DNA of 64,000 nucleotides from Flavonifractor hominis (GCF_040095835.1 NZ_JBBMFT010000004.1:270988-334987), one strand, 5' to 3'; positions 41,353 to 50,761 are shown, counted from the stretch's first letter. The notes: generated by a model from the letters alone, not told the origin. Numbers and translations are program-made.

Positions 41353-42546
41353 ATGAACGCGACTGGAGCAGTGGTGTTCCTGCCCCGGGAGGGGAACGGC
41401 GTTTCGCTGATGCTGGAGGACCTGCTGTTTGATCCGGCGGCCCTGTGGCTGGCTCAGGCGTTGAGCAGGGCCGGTGTGGAGCGCTTTTTTGTGGTCTGTC
41501 ACACCGACGACCGGGAGAAGGCCCAGGCCTGTTTCCCGGAGGGGACGGAATTTGTCACCGGCGTCAGCGAGGACGCGGTGGAGCAGCTGGTTGCCTTTTT
41601 GAACGAGCTGGAGGGCCGGGCACTGGTGGTGACCAGACCGGTACTTCTCTCGGATGAGGGCGCCCGGCAGCTGTTTGATGAGCAGTGGGGCGGTCCGCTG
41701 GAGTGCCGGGAGACCGGCGTATGCCGCATCGACGCTCAGACCCTGGCCGAGGCGCTGGGGGAAGGCGTGGGCCTGGAAGAGGCTCTGCGGGACAAGGCAG
41801 AGAAACCCAATGGCCGCAGCATCTGGTTCCAGGGCGCCTATTCTCTCCGTCCGGGAGCAGAGGCGCGGGTGGAGGCCGAGCTCACGGCCCGCACCAATTC
41901 CGCGCATCGCCTGCTGGAGGCGGGTGTGCGTATTCTGGATCCAAACAACTGCTATGTGGGGCCCAGAGTCCAGGTGGGGAAGGGCACGCTGTTGCTGCCC
42001 GGCACCATCCTGCGGGGAGAGACCGTCATTGGCAGCAACTGCGAGATTGGCCCCAATACCATGATTCGGGACTGTATCATCGGCGAGGGTGTCACGGTAA
42101 ACGCCTCCCAACTCAACGAGAGTACGGTGGAGGACGGCACCACGGTGGGTCCCTTTGCCTACATTCGTCCCCACTGCCATGTGGGGCCCCATGTGAAGGT
42201 GGGCGACTTTGTGGAGCTGAAGAACTCCACCATTGGCGAGGGCACCAAGATCTCTCACCTGACCTATGTGGGTGATTCCGATGTGGGCGGCCATGTGAAC
42301 TTCGGCTGCGGCACGGTGACAGTGAACTATGACGGCACCCAGAAGTACCGCACCATCATCGGGGACAACGCCTTCATTGGCTGCAACACCAACCTGGTGG
42401 CCCCCGTACGGGTGGGAGACGGGGCATATACCGCCGCGGGCAGTACCATTACCGATGAGGTGCCCGCCGATTCCTTGGCGATCGCCCGGGCCCGTCAGAC
42501 CGTGAAAAAGCAGTGGGCCGCCCGCCGGCGCAGCCGCAAACGGTGA
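41353..42546 (+). CDS. GlmU-like acetyltransferase with degenerate N-terminal half
   Basis: 397 residues against about 456 for GlmU. The C-terminal left-handed beta-helix (about 190-385) is well kept: VGDFVELKNSTIGEGTKISH with the catalytic His in SHLTY, GCGTVTVNYDG, and GCNTNLVAPV. The N-terminal ~180 residues lack the pyrophosphorylase signature (LAAGxGTRM) and its metal-binding Asp, reading AVVFLPREGNGVSLMLEDLL instead. So glucosamine-1-phosphate acetylation is plausible but UTP transfer is not. It occupies the normal glmU position before prs and pth. Confidence 0.85.
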   Translation: MNATGAVVFLPREGNGVSLMLEDLLFDPAALWLAQALSRAGVERFFVVCHTDDREKAQACFPEGTEFVTGVSEDAVEQLVAFLNELEGRALVVTRPVLLSDEGARQLFDEQWGGPLECRETGVCRIDAQTLAEALGEGVGLEEALRDKAEKPNGRSIWFQGAYSLRPGAEARVEAELTARTNSAHRLLEAGVRILDPNNCYVGPRVQVGKGTLLLPGTILRGETVIGSNCEIGPNTMIRDCIIGEGVTVNASQLNESTVEDGTTVGPFAYIRPHCHVGPHVKVGDFVELKNSTIGEGTKISHLTYVGDSDVGGHVNFGCGTVTVNYDGTQKYRTIIGDNAFIGCNTNLVAPVRVGDGAYTAAGSTITDEVPADSLAIARARQTVKKQWAARRRSRKR

Positions 42547-42602
42547 ACCTGTCCCCTTTTGGGGACCAAATATATAGTATGAATTGAGAGGATGTATCAA
42601 GA

Positions 42603-43562
42603 ATGATCTCACACGGTAAGGACATCAAGATCTTTTCCGGCACTTCCAACCGCGCTCTGGCGGAGGCCATCTGCAGAGAGATGGGCATGGAGCTGGGCAA
42701 CGCCGAGGTGGGCGCCTTCTCCGATGGGGAGAACTTTGTCTCCATCTATGAGACCGTCCGTGGCTCCGATGTGTTCGTGGTCCAGTCCACCTGCTCCCCC
42801 GTCAACGACAACCTGATGGAGCTGCTCATCATGATCGATGCCCTCAAGCGGGCCTCTGCTGGCCGGATCACCGCCGTGGTCCCCTACTTTGGCTATGCCC
42901 GTCAGGACCGCAAGACCAAGCCCCGTGACCCCATCTCTGCCAAGCTGGTGGCCAACCTCATCACCCGCGCCGGCGCCGACCGGGTGCTGACCATGGACCT
43001 GCACGCCAACCAGATCCAGGGCTTCTTCGACATCCCGGTGGATAACCTGCTGGGCAACCCCATCTTCACCAACTACTTCCATGACCGCTTTGCCGGCCAG
43101 GAGGAGGACGTGATCGTGGTGTCCCCCGACGTGGGCAGCGTGGCCCGGGCCCGGGCGTTCGCCCAGAAGCTGGGCATGGGCCTGGCCATCGTGGACAAGC
43201 GTCGCCAGAAGGCCAACTCCTCCGAGGTCATGAACATCATTGGCGATGTCCGCGGCAAGAAGGTCATCCTCTTTGACGACATGGTGGATACCGGCGGATC
43301 CCTGTGCGGTGCGGCCCAGGCTCTGGTGGAGCTGGGCGGCGCTACCGATGTGGTGGCCTGCGCCAGCCACGGCGTGCTCTCCGGTCCCGCGGTGGAGCGG
43401 ATCGAGAAGAGTGTTATCAAGGAGGTCATCTTCCTGGACACCGTGCCGCCCAAGAACGGCGTGACCTGCGACAAGATCAAGTACCTCTCCGTGGCCCACA
43501 TGTTTGCTGAGGCCATCGAGCGCATCTACGAGGAGATTTCGGTCTCCAAGCTGTTTGTGTAA
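42603..43562 (+). CDS. prs: Ribose-phosphate pyrophosphokinase (PRPP synthetase)
   Basis: 319 residues, a normal length. KIFSGTSNRALAEAIC opens the protein, YFGYARQDRKTKPRDPISAKLVAN is the ATP/flexible loop region, LTMDLHANQIQGFF holds the metal-binding His, and VILFDDMVDTGGSL is the PRPP loop. It makes PRPP for purine, pyrimidine, His and Trp synthesis and for salvage by Xpt. It is 56 nt after the glmU-like gene, preceded by GAGAGGATG. Confidence 0.96.
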   Translation: MISHGKDIKIFSGTSNRALAEAICREMGMELGNAEVGAFSDGENFVSIYETVRGSDVFVVQSTCSPVNDNLMELLIMIDALKRASAGRITAVVPYFGYARQDRKTKPRDPISAKLVANLITRAGADRVLTMDLHANQIQGFFDIPVDNLLGNPIFTNYFHDRFAGQEEDVIVVSPDVGSVARARAFAQKLGMGLAIVDKRRQKANSSEVMNIIGDVRGKKVILFDDMVDTGGSLCGAAQALVELGGATDVVACASHGVLSGPAVERIEKSVIKEVIFLDTVPPKNGVTCDKIKYLSVAHMFAEAIERIYEEISVSKLFV

Positions 43563-43589
43563 TCATTCATAAGAAAGAACACGCCGACA

Positions 43590-43612
43590 GGGGCGGAGCG
43601 CAGCTCCGCCCC
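43590..43612 (+). other. GC-rich hairpin between prs and pth
   Basis: GGGGCGGAG/CTCCGCCCC with a 5-nt loop and no U-run. It may stabilise the prs mRNA or reduce read-through into pth. Confidence 0.5.
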
Positions 43613-43634
43613 CATTGTCGCGTTGAGGAAACAG

Positions 43635-44228
43635 ATGTTTTTTTCCAATAAGAACTCCGGTGTGGAATGGCTGGTGGTGGGCCTGGGCAATCCGGGGGAC
43701 AAGTACGACGATACCCGCCACAATGTGGGCTTTGCAGCCATTGACCAGTTGGCGGAGGAGCTGCGGGTGCCGGTGCAGAAGCTCAAGCACCGGGCATTGA
43801 CCCAGACGGTGGAACTGGGGGGAGCCAAAGTCCTGCTGATGAAGCCCATCACCTATATGAACCTGTCCGGGGAGGCGGTGGGGGAGGCGGCGCGGTTTTA
43901 CAAAGTGCCTGCCGACCATGTACTGGTCATCTCCGATGATGTATCCCTTCCTGTAGGTAAGCTGCGGGTGCGCCGGGGCGGTTCCGCCGGTGGACACAAT
44001 GGTCTGAAGAGCATCATTCAGCATCTGGGTACCGATCAGTTTCCCCGGGTGAAGATCGGCGTGGGGCAGAAGCCGCACCCGGATTACGACATGGCCGATT
44101 GGGTGCTGGGCAAGTTTGCCGGGGAGGACCGCAAGACCATCGCCGAGGCGATCCAAAGGGCAGGCAAGGCGGCAGAGTGCTGCATCCACGATGGGCCTGA
44201 CAAGGCTATGAACAAATTCAACGGCTGA
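43635..44228 (+). CDS. pth: Peptidyl-tRNA hydrolase
   Basis: 197 residues. VVGLGNPGDKYDDTRHNVGF includes the catalytic His, KPITYMNLSGEAV the substrate groove, and ISDDVSLPVGKLRVRRGGSAGGHNGL the catalytic Asp and tRNA-contact region. It releases peptides from prematurely dropped peptidyl-tRNA. The ATG at 43635 was chosen over a TTG four codons upstream because GAGGAAA is properly spaced. glmU-prs-pth order is common in Firmicutes. Confidence 0.95.
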   Translation: MFFSNKNSGVEWLVVGLGNPGDKYDDTRHNVGFAAIDQLAEELRVPVQKLKHRALTQTVELGGAKVLLMKPITYMNLSGEAVGEAARFYKVPADHVLVISDDVSLPVGKLRVRRGGSAGGHNGLKSIIQHLGTDQFPRVKIGVGQKPHPDYDMADWVLGKFAGEDRKTIAEAIQRAGKAAECCIHDGPDKAMNKFNG

Positions 44229-44235
44229 GGAAAGT

Positions 44236-44691
44236 ATGATTACTTTTCGTAAAATTGATCAAAGCAATTATATAGACTGCATCTGTCTGAAGGTAAGAGA
44301 GGACCAGACCGGCTTTGTGGCGGACAATGCCCGCTCTTTGGTGGAGGCCCGGTTTGAAGAGGGTCTGTACACCCGGGCCATCTATTCCGATGACACGATG
44401 GTGGGCTTTGTCCTGTTTGATTATGACCCCGAAATTCCGGGCTGGTGCATGAGCCGGTTTATGATCGGCGCACAGTACCAGGGACAGGGGCTGGGCAAAG
44501 AGGCGGTGCTCCGCTTTCTGGAGTTTATGAAAGAAGAGAGAAAGGTAGAGGAGCTCTATCTTCATGTGGAGCTGGAAAATACAGCGGCCTATCAGATGTA
44601 CGAAAAGCTGGGCTTTCGAACCGTGGGAGAGATTCAGTATACCTTTGACGGAACCACCTATCGGGAGCGGCGCATGATGCGCCGGCTCTGA
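44236..44691 (+). CDS. GNAT-family N-acetyltransferase (polyamine type)
   Basis: 151 residues. RFMIGAQYQGQGLGKEAVLRFL is the acetyl-CoA pyrophosphate loop (Q/RxxGxG/A), and ELYLHVELENTAAYQMYEKLGF the typical C-terminal GNAT segment. The overall pattern resembles BltD/PaiA spermidine acetyltransferases, so a polyamine substrate is possible. It starts 7 nt after the pth stop, using GAGGAAAG at that junction, and is followed by a terminator. It separates pth from mfd, which are usually adjacent. Confidence 0.85.
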   Translation: MITFRKIDQSNYIDCICLKVREDQTGFVADNARSLVEARFEEGLYTRAIYSDDTMVGFVLFDYDPEIPGWCMSRFMIGAQYQGQGLGKEAVLRFLEFMKEERKVEELYLHVELENTAAYQMYEKLGFRTVGEIQYTFDGTTYRERRMMRRL

Positions 44692-44752
44692 ACCCGTGGG
44701 CGGCTGTTGCCAAATCGTAACTTGCTTTTTAAGCGTGTGGTCGATAGGATAT

Positions 44753-44784
44753 AGAAAGCGGGCGTGCTTGCCCGCTTTCTTTTG
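44753..44784 (+). terminator. Terminator after the GNAT gene
   Basis: AGAAAGCGGGC / GCCCGCTTTCT followed by TTTG. Confidence 0.85.
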
Positions 44785-44810
44785 CTTGTACGAGACGGGA
44801 GGGATGTACC

Positions 44811-45647
44811 TTGGCCAGACGCATACAATTTTACCAGTTGGGGCCGGTTTGCTACCGTATCTCCCTGTGGAAAGAGGGGGTCCGCAAACAGTGGCGGGAC
44901 CGCCGTGAGGGGTTTCGGGCGGCCGAACAGCGGCAGGTACAGTCACTCCCTGTAATTGTGAAAAGCCACCGTTCCCCGGTACTGCGGCGGTTGGCGGGTG
45001 TGGACCTGGCGCTCCAGCAGAGCAAACGGGTCAATCTGGCGCTGGCCGCCGGGTGCATTGACGGGATTCTGATCCGGCCGGGGGAGAGCTTCTCCTTCTG
45101 GGCCCTGGTGGGAAACCCCACCGCCCGCCGGGGGTTTGGTCCCGGGCTCACCATTGCCAGCGGCCGGTTGGGCCAGGGTATAGGGGGTGGGCTGTGCCAG
45201 GCCGCAAACCTGATCCACTACCTGGTGCTTCACAGCCCCCTGACGGTGAGCGAACTTCACCACCACTCCGACGCCCTGTTTCCCGACGACCGGCGGCGGG
45301 TTCCCTTTGGTACCGGAACCTCCATCTTTTATCCCCATATCGATTACCGCTTTTGTAATCATACCGAGCAGACGGTACAGCTGCGGCTGTGGCTGGAGGA
45401 GGACGACCTGTGCGGAGAGCTGCGCAGTGAGGCACCCTTCCCTCTGCGCTACCGCCTGCGGGAAGAGGACAGTCATTACGTGAAGGAGGGGGCGGACTAT
45501 TACCGGGTGAGCCGGGTATACCGCCTGAGTCTGGATGCCGCTACCGGAAAACTGGTGGAAAAACAGCTGCTGCTGGACAACCACTCCAAGGTGCTCTTTG
45601 ACCCGGCGCTCATTCCGCCGGAGCAGCTGCGGGAGGGGGAGCCATGA
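44811..45647 (+). CDS. VanW-family protein
   Basis: 278 residues matching the VanW domain: GILIRPGESFSFWALVGNPT, ARRGFGPGLTIASGRLGQGIGGGLCQAANLIHYLVL and HHHSDALFPDDRRRVPFGTG are its conserved blocks. VanW occurs in vancomycin-resistance clusters and other envelope proteins but has no proven activity. No signal peptide or membrane helix is visible, so it would be cytoplasmic as drawn. The start is TTG with GGGAGGGA upstream. Its stop overlaps the DltA-like ligase start (ATGA), an unusual pairing. Confidence 0.82.
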   Translation: MARRIQFYQLGPVCYRISLWKEGVRKQWRDRREGFRAAEQRQVQSLPVIVKSHRSPVLRRLAGVDLALQQSKRVNLALAAGCIDGILIRPGESFSFWALVGNPTARRGFGPGLTIASGRLGQGIGGGLCQAANLIHYLVLHSPLTVSELHHHSDALFPDDRRRVPFGTGTSIFYPHIDYRFCNHTEQTVQLRLWLEEDDLCGELRSEAPFPLRYRLREEDSHYVKEGADYYRVSRVYRLSLDAATGKLVEKQLLLDNHSKVLFDPALIPPEQLREGEP

Positions 45648-46993
45648 CCGGTTTGCTGGAGCGGGTGCGGGCCAACAGCCTGACCCTGGGAGACCGGCCT
45701 GCCTTGACGGCAGGCGAGGAGCAGATCCTGTGGAAAGACCTGTGGCCCATGGCCCAGGGCCTGGCCGCCCGTTTGCGGGCGGCGGGGGAGGGACCGGTGG
45801 CCCTATCGGGAACCCCGGACCGGGTGTGGGTTCCTGTGGCCTTCCTGGCCTGCCTGATTGCGGGACGGCCCTATCTGCCGCTGGACCCCGCCCTGCCGCC
45901 GGAGCGGCAGCGGGAGCTGGCGGCGGGACTGAACGCCCGGTGGCTGGAGGAGGAAGAGGCCTTGGAGGGCTTTTCCTCCGGGCTAAGTGTTCCGCCGGCA
46001 GAGGACGGGGCGGGGCTGGCCTATTGCCTCTTTACCTCCGGCACCACCGGCGCGCCCAAGCCGGTGGGGATCAGCCGGAACAATCTGGAGTCTTTTCTCC
46101 GCTGGGCCCTTACGCTGCCCGGTCTGGGAGAGAGTGCCCGGGGAACAGCGGTGGGGCAGGCGGCCTGGTCCTTCGACCTGTCGGTGGCCGACCTTTACCT
46201 GAGTCTGTTCCAGGGGGGGACCCATACTGTTCTGACAGAGGCGGAGAAGGGAGACTATCCCGCCCTCTTCCGCCGGTTGGAGCGCAGTGGGGCGACTCTG
46301 CTGGTGGCGACTCCCACCTTTTTGCGGCTGTGCCTGGCGGAGCCCGGTTTTTCGCCTGCCAGAGTGCCGGGGCTGCGCACGGTGTTTTCCTGCGGAGAGG
46401 TACTGCCGCCCGCTGCCGCCCGACGGTTGCTGGACCGCTTTCCTGGCTGTACCCTGCTCAATGCCTACGGACCCACCGAGGCCACCTGCGCCGTCACCGC
46501 AGTCCCCATTTCCCGGGAGATGTGCGCCCAGACCTTACCCATTGGCCGGGTGGGAGAGGGAGCGGTATCGGTGTGCCTGGAGCGGGGAGAGATCGTGCTG
46601 GCCGGAGAGAGCGTGGCTCCTGCCTTTAAAGGGCGCTACGCCACCGGTGATCTGGGGTATGTGGAAGACGGCTTTTTGTACTGGGCAGGCCGGAAGGACC
46701 AGCAGATCAAGTATAAGGGGTACCGCATTGAGCTTGCTGAGATCGAGGAGACCCTGGAGTCAATGCCCGGGGTGGAGCGGGCGGTGGTGCTCCCCAGGCG
46801 GGACGGCGCCGGGACAGTGCGCGGTTTGACTGCCGTAGTGGAGGGGAGCGGGTCCCTCCAACAGCTGAAGCAGGCGCTGGAACGGCGGCTGCCCCCCTGC
46901 AAGATCCCCGCCCAGTGGGCGGCGGTGAAGCACATTCCCCTAACCCACAACGGAAAATGCGACCGGAAACGTCTGGAGGAGATGATACAATAA
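45644..46993 (+). CDS. dltA: D-alanine--carrier protein ligase (DltA-like)
   Basis: 449 residues, short for the ~500-residue DltA. The adenylation motifs are intact: LFTSGTTGAPKPVGIS, AYGPTEATC, YATGDLG, GRKDQQIKYKGYRIELAEIE and the C-terminal Lys in NGKCDRKRL. SCGEVLPP has the Cys (Cys250) that in Bacillus DltA selects D-alanine. It would activate D-Ala and load it on the carrier encoded next. The stop overlaps the carrier start (TAATG). DltB and DltD are not nearby, so transfer to teichoic acid cannot be inferred here. Confidence 0.85.
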   Translation: MTGLLERVRANSLTLGDRPALTAGEEQILWKDLWPMAQGLAARLRAAGEGPVALSGTPDRVWVPVAFLACLIAGRPYLPLDPALPPERQRELAAGLNARWLEEEEALEGFSSGLSVPPAEDGAGLAYCLFTSGTTGAPKPVGISRNNLESFLRWALTLPGLGESARGTAVGQAAWSFDLSVADLYLSLFQGGTHTVLTEAEKGDYPALFRRLERSGATLLVATPTFLRLCLAEPGFSPARVPGLRTVFSCGEVLPPAAARRLLDRFPGCTLLNAYGPTEATCAVTAVPISREMCAQTLPIGRVGEGAVSVCLERGEIVLAGESVAPAFKGRYATGDLGYVEDGFLYWAGRKDQQIKYKGYRIELAEIEETLESMPGVERAVVLPRRDGAGTVRGLTAVVEGSGSLQQLKQALERRLPPCKIPAQWAAVKHIPLTHNGKCDRKRLEEMIQ

Positions 46994-47274
46994 TGGATCT
47001 GGAGGAATCCGTCCGGAGCCTGCTGGTACAGGCCTGCGGCACCGAAGCGGTGCTCCGGCCCGGAACCGATCTGCTGGAAGAGGGCCTGCTGGACTCCTTA
47101 GCCATGATTGAGCTGCTGGAGGGCCTGGAAGATCTGGGAGTGATCCTCTATCCCACCCAGGTTCCGCGGGAGTGTTTCCGCACAGTAGAAGATATCCTGG
47201 CCCTGGTGGCCAAAGCGACTGAGACTGGACCAGATGAGGTGAACCATGAAACAACTGCTCTCCGCCCTCAATGA
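46993..47274 (+). CDS. dltC: Acyl/D-alanyl carrier protein (DltC-like)
   Basis: 93 residues; EEGLLDSLAMIELL contains the Ser that would carry phosphopantetheine, in the DltC-type GLLDS context, followed by LEDLGVILYPTQVPRECFRTVEDIL, which aligns with the DltC helix 3 region. The start overlaps the ligase stop. The 3' end runs 29 nt into mfd. The last ~15 residues (GPDEVNHETTALRPQ) fall outside the normal fold and may simply result from the overlap. Confidence 0.82.
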   Translation: MDLEESVRSLLVQACGTEAVLRPGTDLLEEGLLDSLAMIELLEGLEDLGVILYPTQVPRECFRTVEDILALVAKATETGPDEVNHETTALRPQ

Positions 47275-50200
47275 CATTCCTGAATATCAGGCCCTGACGG
47301 CGGCCATCGACAACGGCGCCTGTCCCGTGGCGTTTTCCGGCCTGTCGGCGGTCCACCGGGCCCACTTTGCCGCGGGTCTCCATCAACAGCTGGAGCGGCC
47401 GGTGGTGGTGGTGTGTGCCGACGAGGGAGAGGCCCAGCGAATGGCCAAGGACCTGGCCGCCCTGTCGGGCGAGAAGGTGGCCGAGCTGTCTGCCCGGGAG
47501 TTCACCTTCCACAACGCCGCTGTGGTGTCCCGGCAGTATGAGCACCGGCGGCTTTCGGTTCTGCGGGCTCTGGCGGCGGGGGAGTGCCCGCTGCTGGTGT
47601 GCACGGTGGAGGCCGTTCTCCAGCGCACCATGCCCAAGACCCTGCTGACCCAGGCCTCCCAGGTGATCCGTATGGGGGAGAGCCACGACCTCAACGAATT
47701 GGCCGACACCCTTACCGCTGCGGGCTATACCCGTTGTGAGCAGGTGGAGGGGGTGGGGCAGTTTGCCCTAAGGGGAGGCATTCTGGATCTGTTTTCTCCC
47801 GCCCACCTCAAGCCGGTGCGGCTGGAGTTTTTTGGAGATGAGGTAGACTCCATGGGGCTGTTCGATCCGGACAGCCAGCGGCGGGTGGAGAACATTGGCA
47901 TGGTGGAGATCCTGCCCGCTGCAGAGGTGCTTCCTCAGCTGGCCCCCGGGGGATATGGCGGCCTGCTGGAGAAGCTGGACGCCCTCATTGCCCGGACTCG
48001 GCGCCGCAAGGGAGGGGAAACGCTGGCGGCCACCCTAGAGGAAGACCGGCAGCGGCTGGCGGAGGAGATGTCCTTTCCGGCCATGGACCGATATCTGGCC
48101 CTCATCTATCCCCAGATGGCTACCGCGGCCGACTATTTCCCGGAGGATGCGCTGGTGCTCTTCAGTGAGAGCCCCAGAGTGGCCGAGCGGGGGAAAAACT
48201 ACCTCTGGCAGTTGGGGGAAGACGCCAAGGCGTTGATGGAGCGGGGAGAGTTGGCCGGGGAACTGGCTGACTTTGCCCGCACGCCCGAAGAACTGTGGCA
48301 GGTGCTGGAGCAGTGGCCGGTGTGCTTCCTGGATGCCTTTACCGCGTCCCAGTATCCCCTGCGTCCCCGGACAGTGCTCAACCTGCTGGCCAAGCAGCTG
48401 CCCTCCTATGGCGCCAGCCTGGAGACTGCCGTGTCCGATCTGGCCCACTATATCTCCGAGGGATTCCGTACCGTGGTACTGGTAAGCAGTGAACAGCGGG
48501 CCCTGAATCTGCAAAGTCTTCTGCGGGAGCAGAAAATGACCACCGCCGTGGACTTCCAGCTCCACGACCTGCCGGATTATGGTAAGGCGGTCATCGCCGT
48601 AGGAGGCATTTCCGCCGGGATGGAGTACCCGGTGGGGCGGCTGGCGGTGCTCACCGAGGGGCAGTCCCTGCTGGGGAAAAAGCGCCGCAGCAAGCCGGTG
48701 ACCAACCGGCAGAAGTTGGGCTCCTACGCCGACCTGTCCCCCGGTGACCTGGTGGTCCATGAGCACCACGGGGTGGGACGCTTTGTGGAGATGACCAAGA
48801 TGACGGTGGACGGAGTGGAGAAGGACTTCGTCAAGATCGCCTATGCTGGTAGCGATGTGCTCTATGTCCCAGCAACCCAACTGGACCTGGTGAGCAAGTA
48901 TATCGGCTCCGGGGAGGATGCCCAGGAGACCAAAAAGCTCTCCAGATTGGGAGGGACCGACTGGGAGAAGGCCAAGACCCGGGCTAAGAAGGCGGTCAAG
49001 GATTTGGCCAAGGGGCTTATTCAGCTCTATGCCCAGCGGCAGCGGCAGCCTGGCTTTGCCTTTTCTCCCGACTCGCCCTGGATGAAGGAGTTCGAGGACG
49101 AATTCGAGTACGCCGAGACCGACGACCAACTGCGCTGCATCGCCGAGATCAAGCAGGATATGGAACAGCCCCGGCCCATGGACCGGCTGCTGTGCGGCGA
49201 TGTGGGCTACGGCAAGACTGAGGTAGCCTTCCGGGCGATTATGAAATGTGTGCTGGACGGCAAGCAGGCCGCCATCCTGGTGCCAACCACCGTTTTGGCC
49301 CGGCAGCACTATCTGTCCGCCAAGCAGCGCTTTGCCAAGTATCCGGTGGAGATTGACGTGGTCAGCCGTTTCCGTACCCCCGCTCAGATGAAGGACACCC
49401 TGCGCCGGTTGGAGCAGGGGGGCATTGACCTTTTGATCGGTACCCACCGGTTGTTCCAAAAGGACGTAAAGTTCAAGGATTTGGGTCTGCTGGTCATTGA
49501 TGAGGAGCAGCGTTTCGGCGTCCAGCACAAGGAGAAGCTCAAGGAGCTCTCCCGCCAGGTGGACGTGCTCACCCTGTCCGCCACCCCCATTCCCCGCACC
49601 CTGAACATGGCCCTCAGCGGTATCCGGGATATGTCCACCTTGGAGGAACCACCCCTGGACCGGCAGCCGGTGCAGACCTATGTGCTGGAGCACGACTGGG
49701 GCGTGCTCTCCGACGCCATGCGCCGGGAGCTGGAGCGCGGCGGCCAGGTCTATTACCTCCACAACCGGGTGGAGACCATTACCCGCACTGCGTCCCGGAT
49801 CAAGGAGATGCTGGGGGAGGACGTGGAGGTGGCGGTAGCCCACGGCAAGATGAGCCAGGAGGAGCTCAATGAGGTCATGACCCGCATGAGTGACGGCGAG
49901 GTGGACGTACTGGTGTGTACGACCATTATCGAGACCGGTATCGATATTGCAAACGCCAATACCCTCATTATCGAAGACGCGGACAAGATGGGGCTGGCCC
50001 AGCTCCACCAGATCCGGGGCCGGGTGGGCCGGTCTACCCGCCGAGCCTACGCCTACCTGACCTACCGCCGGGGGAAGGTGCTGACCGAGGTGGCCTCCAA
50101 GCGCCTGGGGGCTATCCGGGAGTTTGCGGAATTTGGCTCCGGCTTCAAGATCGCCATGCGCGACCTGGAGATCCGGGGCGCCGGCAACGTGCTGGGACCC

Positions 50201-50761
50201 GAGCAGAGCGGCTTCTTGCTCAGCGTGGGCTACGATATGTACCTCAAGCTGCTGGAGGAGGCGGTGCTGGAAGAGCGCGGGGAAAAGCCCCAGCGCCCCA
50301 CCGAGTGCGCTGCGGACCTGACTGTGGCCGCCTCCATTCCCGACCGCTATGTGCCCTCTCCTGAGCAGCGGATGGACTTGTATCGCCGCATTGCGGCCAT
50401 CCGGTCTGAGGTCGATGCCGACGACGTGATGGATGAGCTCATCGACCGGTACGGCGACCCGCCCCGGACAGTAAACAACCTCATTTCGGTGGCCCTGCTT
50501 CGGGCGGATGCAGCCCGGAATGGCATCTCCCAGATCGATCAGAAGGGGATGAATCTGAACTTCTATCTGGACAGCTTTGATCTCCAGCGGGTATCCGCGC
50601 TGTGCGGCATGGATAAATACCGTTCCCGCCTGCTCTTCTCCGCGGGAGAGAAACCCTACCTCTCTCTGCGGCTGAAAAAAGGCGAGGATGGCCTGAAATT
50701 TGGCCGCAAGCTGGTGGAGGATTATGCAAAGACCGCCCCCGAAGAGACGACACAAATATAA
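47246..50761 (+). CDS. mfd: Transcription-repair coupling factor Mfd
   Basis: 1171 residues, a normal length. UvrB-like N-terminal modules contain GQFALRGGILDLFSPAH. The RNA polymerase-binding domain (about 490-560) has DLVVHEHHGVGRF. The RecG-like translocase follows, with Walker A GDVGYGKTEVA, Walker B DEEQRFG, motif III LSATPIPRTL and motif VI QIRGRVGRSTRRAYAY. It removes stalled polymerase and recruits UvrA. It overlaps the carrier gene by 29 nt; the ATG has GATGAGGTG before it. Confidence 0.96.
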   Translation: MKQLLSALNDIPEYQALTAAIDNGACPVAFSGLSAVHRAHFAAGLHQQLERPVVVVCADEGEAQRMAKDLAALSGEKVAELSAREFTFHNAAVVSRQYEHRRLSVLRALAAGECPLLVCTVEAVLQRTMPKTLLTQASQVIRMGESHDLNELADTLTAAGYTRCEQVEGVGQFALRGGILDLFSPAHLKPVRLEFFGDEVDSMGLFDPDSQRRVENIGMVEILPAAEVLPQLAPGGYGGLLEKLDALIARTRRRKGGETLAATLEEDRQRLAEEMSFPAMDRYLALIYPQMATAADYFPEDALVLFSESPRVAERGKNYLWQLGEDAKALMERGELAGELADFARTPEELWQVLEQWPVCFLDAFTASQYPLRPRTVLNLLAKQLPSYGASLETAVSDLAHYISEGFRTVVLVSSEQRALNLQSLLREQKMTTAVDFQLHDLPDYGKAVIAVGGISAGMEYPVGRLAVLTEGQSLLGKKRRSKPVTNRQKLGSYADLSPGDLVVHEHHGVGRFVEMTKMTVDGVEKDFVKIAYAGSDVLYVPATQLDLVSKYIGSGEDAQETKKLSRLGGTDWEKAKTRAKKAVKDLAKGLIQLYAQRQRQPGFAFSPDSPWMKEFEDEFEYAETDDQLRCIAEIKQDMEQPRPMDRLLCGDVGYGKTEVAFRAIMKCVLDGKQAAILVPTTVLARQHYLSAKQRFAKYPVEIDVVSRFRTPAQMKDTLRRLEQGGIDLLIGTHRLFQKDVKFKDLGLLVIDEEQRFGVQHKEKLKELSRQVDVLTLSATPIPRTLNMALSGIRDMSTLEEPPLDRQPVQTYVLEHDWGVLSDAMRRELERGGQVYYLHNRVETITRTASRIKEMLGEDVEVAVAHGKMSQEELNEVMTRMSDGEVDVLVCTTIIETGIDIANANTLIIEDADKMGLAQLHQIRGRVGRSTRRAYAYLTYRRGKVLTEVASKRLGAIREFAEFGSGFKIAMRDLEIRGAGNVLGPEQSGFLLSVGYDMYLKLLEEAVLEERGEKPQRPTECAADLTVAASIPDRYVPSPEQRMDLYRRIAAIRSEVDADDVMDELIDRYGDPPRTVNNLISVALLRADAARNGISQIDQKGMNLNFYLDSFDLQRVSALCGMDKYRSRLLFSAGEKPYLSLRLKKGEDGLKFGRKLVEDYAKTAPEETTQI

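Noticed and set aside
46508..46521. ATTTCCCGGGAGAT, one mismatch from the Noc site
   Set aside because: It is inside dltA coding sequence (PISREM); a similar TTTCCCGGGAA word occurs inside xdhA at 31626 as Ile-Ser-Arg-Glu codons, so chance in GC-rich genes is likely.
48035..50755. 906-codon ORF antisense to mfd
   Set aside because: Antisense shadow of a full-length Mfd with all helicase motifs.
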